Assembly (NCBI GenBank): GCA_050747825.1
Contig: JBOGJG010000002.1
Span: 1-7,478 of the forward strand
Length of the DNA: 7,478 nucleotides
Source: JBOGJG01 sp050747825
GTDB lineage: Bacteria; Acidobacteriota; UBA6911; RPQK01; JBOGJG01
Reading direction: 5' to 3'
Below are positions 1-5,259 of the stretch, piece after piece (the first letter of the stretch is position 1; each line of letters opens with the position of its first letter). The position numbers and the translations under genes were made by a program. Under the pieces are notes generated by a model. The model was not told the DNA's origin, ran no database searches, and saw nothing but the letters and a program-made list of their open reading frames with translations.

Positions 1-354
1 GGCAAGGGCCGCCCGGCAGATGATCCGCAACTGACGGTGCAAATCGTTCTGAAGGCCGGCGAGGTGCTGGAAACGGGCGCGGGCAGGAAGATCGTGCTTG
101 GCGCTCAACGCGTTGAGTTGCAGCCGGCCGATCTCGGAGGGTGGATTCATCATCGCGGCTGGAAGCTCACGAACGAACAAACAGCGCGCCTGGTCTGGCC
201 CGTCTATCCGCACAATCCGTACGCGAATTCTCCTGAAACGGACATCAGGTACGCGGTGGGCGCGCTGAGTGTGCCGCTCCGTCTGAAGGAGCACCCGACG
301 CGTTATGTTCGAACCAATGAGCAGGCGATCACGTTTGTGCTCGAGGTCAGGTAA
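1..354 (+). CDS. 3' end of an unrecognised protein gene (5' end outside window)
   Basis: The frame is open from base 1 and ends at TAA 352-354, giving 117 visible residues. The first in-frame start-like codon is GTG at 37, but coding-type sequence runs upstream of it without a stop, so I treat this as the C-terminus of a longer protein cut by the window edge. The visible part is rich in alternating hydrophobic and polar residues, which suggests a beta-rich C-terminal domain. It carries the stretch GGWIHHRGWKL and the aromatic-proline run ARLVWPVYPHNPY. No membrane segment or catalytic motif is evident. I do not recognise the family and assign no function. The two His before the Gly-Trp pair and the WPVYPHNPY run are the most useful search handles. 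It points toward the decayed region, and no obvious terminator follows its stop. Confidence 0.7.
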   Translation, partial: GKGRPADDPQLTVQIVLKAGEVLETGAGRKIVLGAQRVELQPADLGGWIHHRGWKLTNEQTARLVWPVYPHNPYANSPETDIRYAVGALSVPLRLKEHPTRYVRTNEQAITFVLEVR

Positions 355-466
355 CCAATCGTTCATTCCCTCTGAATTGAGCTCGTCGCATAGCCTCCAG
401 GGCCGCCTCCATTCCCCAGGGAGAGATCGCGCGCAAGAGCTCCTCCCTGTGGGTGGGATGGCTCAT
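347..466 (-). CDS. Possible small 39-residue ORF
   Basis: On the minus strand an ATG (464-466) opens 39 codons ending in TGA (347-349). A Shine-Dalgarno-like AGGTGAG lies a few bases upstream of the ATG, and an in-frame TGA just upstream fixes this as the earliest ATG. The peptide starts MSHPTHREELLRAI and is charged and probably helical (Glu/Arg/Leu-rich, MEAALEAMRRAQF), with no signal peptide or membrane helix. It overlaps the stop of the convergent upstream gene by 8 bases. I recognise no family. It may equally be a fragment of a decayed gene or a chance ORF, since its DNA also contains the imperfect inverted repeat at 409-461. Confidence 0.2.
   Translation of the reverse strand: MSHPTHREELLRAISPWGMEAALEAMRRAQFRGNERLVT
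409..461. repeat. Imperfect inverted repeat (hairpin-forming)
   Basis: CAGGGAG (417-423) is perfectly complementary to CTCCCTG (443-449). The pairing extends outward through CCC/GGG (414-416 with 455-457) and CCAT/ATGG (409-412 with 458-461), with a 1-base and a 5-base bulge. The loop is 19 bases. No U-run follows on either strand, so it is not a classical terminator. It could be a mobile-element end or simply chance within the small ORF. Confidence 0.35.
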
Positions 467-542
467 CAGTACTCACCTGACTTTACGATACACCAGCGTA
501 TTGGGTTCGTAGTTTTTCCGCACTGGAGCGTTACGGTGGGTG

Positions 543-698
543 ATGGGACTCGCTGCACCCTATCGGCAACGCCATCCGGAGCGCACGGCCTTCTATCAGA
601 GTTCCGCATCCTCAAGCATTTGAACCTCTGGGAGCGCCCGCAACGTTCTCCTCCGCCTCGGCTGTTTCCTCATCAACTCGAGGCCTTCCTGACGACCC
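543..698 (+). pseudogene. N-terminal remnant of an IS91-like transposase (frameshifted)
   Basis: From ATG 543 the frame reads MGLAAPYRQRHPERTAFYQ and then hits a stop at 621-623. The YR-R-PERT-FYQ pattern resembles the opening of IS91-family rolling-circle (HUH) transposases as I know them. Homology appears to continue in another frame from about 614, with HLNLWERPQ and PPPRLFPHQLEAFLTT. The latter matches the expected 'P-RF-E-EL-AFL-CG' stretch that follows in that family. The zinc-binding Cys region and the catalytic HUH and Tyr domain are absent, so this is a dead 5' fragment carrying at least one frameshift. Family assignment is from memory of motifs and is moderate at best. It directly precedes the receptor remnant, whose reading frame is the same as that of the second transposase piece. 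Confidence 0.45.
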
Positions 699-808
699 TC
701 TCTCCTCAGCAGGCTCAGCCGGCCTCTCCTGTTCCTGCCCAGACCCAACAAAACCCGCCCTTACCCTACTTCTTGATCCTTGATCAGCCTGGGAAAAAAG
801 CAACTTCC

Positions 809-1033
809 TATCTGAAGCAGCACAGCATCTGGGGTAAATTCAGTTGGATGGTGGCGACCGTCTACGAGTTGCCTTTTGGCCGCGGCGGGGATTCCTTTGG
901 GCATCTCACCAATACCCCACACTTCAGCAATCCAAGCGGCAGCGTGAACTCGAGTAACTTTTTCTCGATCACCAGCACCAGCGACAACGCACCCGAGCGT
1001 TACATCCGCTTCGGATTTAAATTGACCTTCTGA
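809..1033 (+). pseudogene. Miniaturised remnant of a TonB-dependent receptor
   Basis: Three pieces of a receptor closely related to the intact neighbour are joined in one frame. QHSIWGKFSWM matches the neighbour's residues 428-437. ATVYELPFGRGGDSF corresponds to residues 939-956. The last 42 residues, from LTNTPHFSNP to RYIRFGFKLTF, correspond to 1076-1117. Relative to the neighbour, exactly 1503 bp (2567-4069) and 357 bp (about 4124-4480) are missing, and both are multiples of three. Signal peptide, N-terminal domain, plug and nearly all the barrel are gone, so no receptor function is possible. The terminal piece differs from the neighbour at about 15 of 130 bases. A majority of the changes within codons are synonymous, which suggests it derives from a once-functional paralogue and not from a recent copy of the neighbour. 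The stop is TGA 1031-1033, followed by a conserved terminator hairpin. Homology fades upstream of about 809-816. Confidence 0.85.
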
Positions 1034-1059
1034 TTTCCAATCGGAGGTTTTAGCGCCAA

Positions 1060-1087
1060 GGGCACAGGGTTCTCCACCCCTGTGCCC
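1060..1087 (+). terminator. Hairpin terminator of the receptor remnant
   Basis: A perfect 10-bp stem, GGGCACAGGG (1060-1069) with CCCTGTGCCC (1078-1087), closes an 8-base loop and is followed by the pyrimidine-rich GTCCTTCTTATTC. It starts about 26 bases after the remnant's stop. It is paralogous to the hairpin behind the intact receptor, with the same outer nine stem pairs. It also shields the downstream receptor gene from upstream transcription. Confidence 0.75.
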
Positions 1088-1242
1088 GTCCTTCTTATTC
1101 AAAAAGCCGGCCACCCACAGCGCATAAATTCATACTTTTGAATAATCTTAGGCGTGCGAGTTTTGATGATAGTTGCCTGTAAAAGGCCGCGTCTATTTTT
1201 CTCTGTTTCGCTCAAAATTAACGTTTCTTGGATAAGTCAAAG

Positions 1243-1248
1243 AGGAGG
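1243..1248 (+). promoter_or_regulatory. Strong Shine-Dalgarno site fixing the receptor start
   Basis: A consensus AGGAGG lies six bases upstream of ATG 1255. It would sit inside the coding region if the earlier in-frame TTG at 1228 were used. The site therefore decides in favour of ATG 1255, after which a normal signal peptide begins. I see no convincing -35/-10 pair in 1088-1242, only a short ATTCA/TGAAT dyad at 1128-1143. Confidence 0.85.
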
Positions 1249-1254
1249 GAAGAA

Positions 1255-4200
1255 ATGGCTTGTATATTCAAGAGTCGTCCGGTCCAGCTTTTTTTCAGTG
1301 GGATTGCTCTGGTTCTGGTCATCACCTGCATTGCGACCCAGCAAGTACGAGCTCAAGTTCTTTACGGGTCCCTGACGGGTAATGTAATCGATTCGAGTGG
1401 CGCCGCAGTGCCGGGTGCGGACGTATCGGTAGTCAATCCCGCCACCAACTTCAAGCAGTTGGCGGTCACCGATGAGACCGGCGTTTACCTCATCCGTAAC
1501 ATTCCCAAAGGCGCCTATACACTGAAAGTCAGTTTGCCCGGTTTCAAAGAGTTCACGGACAATAACGTTGTGGTCACGGTGGGCAGCATTACTCGCCGGG
1601 ACGTAAGGCTGGAGGTTGGACAATTGACGGAAGCCATTACGGTTTCCGGCACTGCCACGATTCTTCAAACCGAAACCAGTGATGTTCACGTTCAACTGGA
1701 AAGTAAGGAGATCAGCGACCTGCCTCTGAATCAGTATCGCAACTACCAGGCGCTTTTGAACCTGGTCCCCGGCGCCACGCCGGCTCGCTTTCAGAACGCC
1801 ATTACGGATACGCCGGGCCGGGCCCTGAGCACCAATATCAATGGAACCGCACGTAATAATAACAATACCCGCATTGATGGCGCTCAAAGCGTCAACATCT
1901 GGCTGCCCCACCACACGGCTTATGTCCCACCGGCAGAAACCATTGAAGTGGTCAACATCTCGACCAACAATTTTGATGCGGAGACGGGCTTTGCGGGTGG
2001 AGCTGCCATTACGGTTGTCACAAAATCGGGAACGAACGAAGTTCACGGCTCTGCCTTCGGCTACCACGAAAACAGCGCTCTAAACGCTCGCGATTTCTTC
2101 GCCATTGAGAAACCAGGTGGAAATCGCAATATCGACGGCTTTACGATTGGAGGTCCGATCAGGAAAGATAAACTGTTCTTTTTCGGCGGCTGGGAAGGGA
2201 CTTTCCAGCGCCTGCCCAAGACGGATCTGTTGGATCTTGCAACTGAGGATCAGCGCCGCGGCGACTTCAGCGCCTTTCTGCCTGGAAATCCCAATGGTTT
2301 TGATGAAACGATCATTTACGATCCCCTGACTGGCAATCCGGATGGAACCGGCCGCCAACCCTTTCCCAACAATGTGATTCCCGAAAATCGACTGAGTCCG
2401 GCTGCGGTGAAAATGGTCAGTTTTCTCCCCCTTCCCAATCTACCCGGCGTTGACGACAACTTCGGCATTTCCGGTACGGAGGCTATGGACCGTCACAACA
2501 TCGATATGAAGTTGGACTGGTATCGCAGCCAGCAGCACAGTGTGTGGGGCAAATTCAGTTGGATGGACGCTGAAGTGGCCAAGAGCCCCCGCTTCGGAAT
2601 TGAAGGCGGCGGCGGCGCCATCGGGGGTGGCGGTGACGGTGTGGGCCTGACCGATGTCCGGGTTTGGGGCATCGGACATAGCCTGACCTTGTCTCCTACT
2701 TTTCTGGTGGACGGGAACTTCGGCTTTACGGACATGGATCAGGAAGTCTTGACGGCCGATATCGGGCTGGGCAACTTCGCTCAGGAGGTCCTTGGTTTTC
2801 CGGGTGCCAATGCCGCTCCGGGACAGGAGCAAGCCTGTATCATCGACGGATTTAATCGCTGTGGCGGAGTGCCGGAGTTCGACGTGTCCGGCTTTACCAC
2901 CTTCGGCCAGCTTGACGATTGGAGTCCGTTGTTCCGCGACGAGAACAGCCTGACCTTTACCCACAACTTCAGTTGGACCAAGAACAGCCATGAAGTGCGG
3001 TGGGGCTACGACCTGGTCAAACACATGCTCAATCATTGGCAGCCGGAAGTCGGAGATGGGCCGAGAGGATACTTTGATTTCAGCGGGGGAATGACGTCCC
3101 TGAAGCGAGGCCCCTCCACCACCGATCAAAATTCCTGGGCTTCCTTCATGCTGGGTTTCCCACGAGAAATGACGAAGACCCTCCAGTGGGAACTGATGAC
3201 CGCCAACGAGTGGCAGCATGCCTTCTATTTGCGCGATCGCTGGCAGATGACGCCCAAGCTCACCCTGAACCTCGGATTGCGTTATGAATTCTACCCTTTG
3301 GTCGGTCGCGACACGCGTCCTATGGAGTTTCTGGATCTGGACACTATGGAAGTTGTTCTGGATAACAATATTGATGTCAGCAAGAGCCTGTTCGCTCCTC
3401 GGCTGGGATTTGCCTATCGTCTGACCGACGACGACGTGCTTCGCAGCGGCTACGGAATTACCTTTGATCCTCTGCCCTTTGCCCGTCCCTTGCGCGGCTT
3501 TTATCCTTTGACTATCGCGGCGAATTTCGAGGCGGACGACTCGGCAGTTCCTTTCAGGAGGCTGGATGAGGGAATCCCGATTTTTGTTGGACCCGATACG
3601 AGCCAGGGAACGCGAGTTTCTCTGCCTACTTTCGTTCAGCAGCGGACGATGCCTCCCGACAAAATTACCCGAGGCTATATTCAGTCCTGGAACCTCATAT
3701 ACGAACGAAAGCTCCCCCAGGACTTCGTGGTGTCGGCTGGTTATGTGGGCACGCAAGTGGTCCACCAACTCACCCAGCATAATCTGAACTGGTCTCCAGC
3801 GGGTGGCGGAACAAGCGGTCGGCAACTGTTTCCCTTTACGAACAATATCCTGTTGCTGAACGGCTCAATGAGTTCCAACTACCATTCCCTGCAGGTGGCG
3901 ATTAATCGCCGCTTCACCGATGGACTGTTTGTCAAAGGCGCCTACACTTACCAGAGAGCCATCAACACCGCCGACGACACCGGAGCGGTCAGTCTGGAAT
4001 GGAACGATCCGGCGCTCATGCATCGCAACCGCGCCCAGGCCGGCTACAACCGTCCCCATATGCTGCAACTGGCGACCGTCTACGAGTTGCCTTTTGGTCG
4101 CGGCGGCGATTCCTTCGCGCATCATTTGATCCGAGGCTGGCAGGTGAATGGGATCTTTTCCATTAACGAAAATCAGCCCTTTACCATCCTTTCTGGAGGG

Positions 4201-4608
4201 CCACACAACTCGCGGAACAATCGTCAGACCGCCGACCAGGTGAAGTCGGAAGTGGAGAATCTGGGTGGGGTTGGCCCCGGCACTGCCTATTATGACCGCA
4301 GCGCTTTTGCTCCCGTGACTCGGGTACCGGGGAAGGACTGCACGAACCTGGACTGCTATGGGAACAGCGGGCGCAACATCCTGCGCGGACCCACCTGGAT
4401 CAATCTGGATTTCTCGGTCTTCCGCAGTTTCCAGATTACCGAGGGCGTCGGGCTGGAGTTTCGCTCGGAATTCTTCAACCTCACCAATACTCCACATTTC
4501 AACAATCCCAACCGCAGCGTGAACTCGAGCAACTTTTTCACGATCAACAGCACCAGCGACAACGCGCCTGAGCGCTACATTCGCTTCGGATTCAAATTGA
4601 CCTTCTAA
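1255..4608 (+). CDS. TonB-dependent (Oar-like) outer-membrane receptor with carboxypeptidase-regulatory-like N-terminal domain
   Basis: Encodes 1117 residues. Residues 1-33 are a Sec signal peptide: basic start, hydrophobic core LFFSGIALVLVITCI, and VRA just before the predicted cut. Residues 34 to about 125 form a carboxypeptidase-regulatory-like beta-sandwich (GSLTGNVIDSSGAAVPGADV, then the YTLKVSLPGF strand). The plug follows, with DLPLNQYRN at 155-163, LVPGATP, the NNTRIDG stretch and TKSGTNEVHGSAF from 256. The rest is a long barrel (SLTLSPTF, LTLNLGLRYEF, VSAGYVGTQ) ending in the aromatic FKLTF typical of outer-membrane barrels. Length is normal for the acidobacterial class. The likely role is TonB-driven uptake of a large substrate or glycan fragment; the ligand is not deducible. 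Residues 451-463 are a Gly-rich loop (GGGGAIGGGGDG). Start chosen from the AGGAGG at 1243. The gene is apparently monocistronic, flanked by terminators on both sides. An alternative family label is Oar-like adhesin/receptor. Confidence 0.93.
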   Translation: MACIFKSRPVQLFFSGIALVLVITCIATQQVRAQVLYGSLTGNVIDSSGAAVPGADVSVVNPATNFKQLAVTDETGVYLIRNIPKGAYTLKVSLPGFKEFTDNNVVVTVGSITRRDVRLEVGQLTEAITVSGTATILQTETSDVHVQLESKEISDLPLNQYRNYQALLNLVPGATPARFQNAITDTPGRALSTNINGTARNNNNTRIDGAQSVNIWLPHHTAYVPPAETIEVVNISTNNFDAETGFAGGAAITVVTKSGTNEVHGSAFGYHENSALNARDFFAIEKPGGNRNIDGFTIGGPIRKDKLFFFGGWEGTFQRLPKTDLLDLATEDQRRGDFSAFLPGNPNGFDETIIYDPLTGNPDGTGRQPFPNNVIPENRLSPAAVKMVSFLPLPNLPGVDDNFGISGTEAMDRHNIDMKLDWYRSQQHSVWGKFSWMDAEVAKSPRFGIEGGGGAIGGGGDGVGLTDVRVWGIGHSLTLSPTFLVDGNFGFTDMDQEVLTADIGLGNFAQEVLGFPGANAAPGQEQACIIDGFNRCGGVPEFDVSGFTTFGQLDDWSPLFRDENSLTFTHNFSWTKNSHEVRWGYDLVKHMLNHWQPEVGDGPRGYFDFSGGMTSLKRGPSTTDQNSWASFMLGFPREMTKTLQWELMTANEWQHAFYLRDRWQMTPKLTLNLGLRYEFYPLVGRDTRPMEFLDLDTMEVVLDNNIDVSKSLFAPRLGFAYRLTDDDVLRSGYGITFDPLPFARPLRGFYPLTIAANFEADDSAVPFRRLDEGIPIFVGPDTSQGTRVSLPTFVQQRTMPPDKITRGYIQSWNLIYERKLPQDFVVSAGYVGTQVVHQLTQHNLNWSPAGGGTSGRQLFPFTNNILLLNGSMSSNYHSLQVAINRRFTDGLFVKGAYTYQRAINTADDTGAVSLEWNDPALMHRNRAQAGYNRPHMLQLATVYELPFGRGGDSFAHHLIRGWQVNGIFSINENQPFTILSGGPHNSRNNRQTADQVKSEVENLGGVGPGTAYYDRSAFAPVTRVPGKDCTNLDCYGNSGRNILRGPTWINLDFSVFRSFQITEGVGLEFRSEFFNLTNTPHFNNPNRSVNSSNFFTINSTSDNAPERYIRFGFKLTF

Positions 4609-4628
4609 TCGTCAGGTCAACTTCAGTC

Positions 4629-4655
4629 GGGCACAGGATTTCTCATCCTGTGCCC
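4629..4655 (+). terminator. Hairpin terminator of the receptor gene
   Basis: A perfect 11-bp stem, GGGCACAGGAT (4629-4639) with ATCCTGTGCCC (4645-4655), has a TTCTC loop and is followed by a pyrimidine-rich tract (CTGCCTTTCCCTCTCATTT). It lies 20 bases after the stop. Compared with the hairpin at 1060-1087, the tenth stem pair is A-T here and G-C there. That compensatory change supports a real structure. Confidence 0.82.
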
Positions 4656-4707
4656 CTGCCTTTCCCTCTCATTTCATCCAAAAAACATAAATGTTAAACC
4701 CTCAAAG

Positions 4708-4752
4708 CCGCCTTTTAGCCCAACTTCGTCGGTCTGAGGGGCATTTAGGCGG
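4708..4752. repeat. Imperfect inverted repeat in the gap after the receptor
   Basis: CCGCCT (4708-4713) pairs with AGGCGG (4747-4752), and GCC (4718-4720) pairs with GGC (4740-4742), with an unpaired TTTA/ATTT centre. A competing pair, CCCTCA (4699-4704) with TGAGGG (4735-4740), overlaps it. It lies between the receptor terminator and the transposase remnant and could be an element end. The rest of 4656-4820 shows no gene. Confidence 0.35.
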
Positions 4753-4904
4753 TATTTCGCCTGAAGAGGTGAGCTAACTGCTTTATTTTCAATAGCCGTC
4801 GATCTGATTCTCGTAAATAGTGACGAACAATATTCCGTCGAGGGAATCGCGCTGTAGGGAGAGCCAATCATAGCGGGGCTTTTGGGAGTCGCCAAAAGTT
4901 TTTA

Positions 4905-5165
4905 GATCGGCTGCGTCTGGTGATCGAAAATCTGCCCGATGAAGAGCTGATGGAGAAACTGGAGAAGCAGCGTGGGCGGGGACGGGATGATTATCCGGTG
5001 CGAGCCATCTGGAACAGCATTCTGGCGGGAGTGGTCTTTCAACACGGTAGTGTGGAATCGTTGGGCCGGGAACTGGAACGCAATGGCCAGCTTCGGAGGC
5101 TGATCGGGACAGCTTGAAGTATCGCTGCCCGGCCGCCGCTTATGGATTCGATTGCCCGGGCCGCA
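4905..5165 (+). pseudogene. Internally deleted DDE-type (DUF772-like) transposase remnant
   Basis: From about 4905 the frame reads DRLRLVIENLPDEELMEKLE, then GRGRDDYPVRAIWNSILAG and SVESLGRELERNGQLRRLIG. This is the N-terminal domain style of DUF772-containing IS transposases. The frame stops at 5115-5117. In another frame, from TTG 5114, LKYRCPAAAYGFDCPGR follows. I recognise this as resembling the Cys-containing segment found much later in that transposase group. The central catalytic region between them, and everything after, is missing, so the element is dead. The frame is open upstream to 4824. Weak further similarity may exist in a shifted frame around 4820-4900 (EGIAL, GLLGVAKSF), each part broken by stops, so the true start is unclear. 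GTG 4920 is an internal codon and not a credible start. Bases 5166-5259 show no recognisable coding. Confidence 0.7.
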
Positions 5166-5259
5166 GCCCCTCCTGGCGGGCACTGAGGTCAGCGCGCGCC
5201 CTCCGCACGGCCCTCCTTGCTGGCTCTCACGATTGCGCTCCCCCTGTTCCCTTCTGCCA

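Noticed and set aside
305..1033. 242-codon plus-strand ORF as a real gene
   Set aside because: Its first part overlaps another gene out of frame, its middle matches a frameshifted transposase piece and its end is a deleted receptor. It is a composite of debris with no start signal.
1088..1254. Candidate sigma-70 promoters upstream of the receptor
   Set aside because: TTGAAT, TTGATG and TTGCCT occur, but none has a good -10 at 16-18 bases, so no call is made.
1237..2067. 276-codon minus-strand ORF over the receptor's 5' part
   Set aside because: It is antisense to the signal peptide, regulatory-like domain and plug, and has no motif or ribosome site.
2602..2650. Gly-rich repeat as a tandem repeat or regulatory element
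   Set aside because: The GGC/GGT runs are explained by a flexible glycine loop in the receptor barrel, with no true repeat unit.
2440..3825. 461-codon ORF antisense to the receptor
   Set aside because: It lies wholly inside the well-supported receptor gene on the other strand, with no recognisable domain. It is a shadow of codon bias.
4674..4895. 73-codon minus-strand ORF
   Set aside because: It spans the inverted repeat and the upstream part of the transposase remnant, with no ribosome site or family resemblance.
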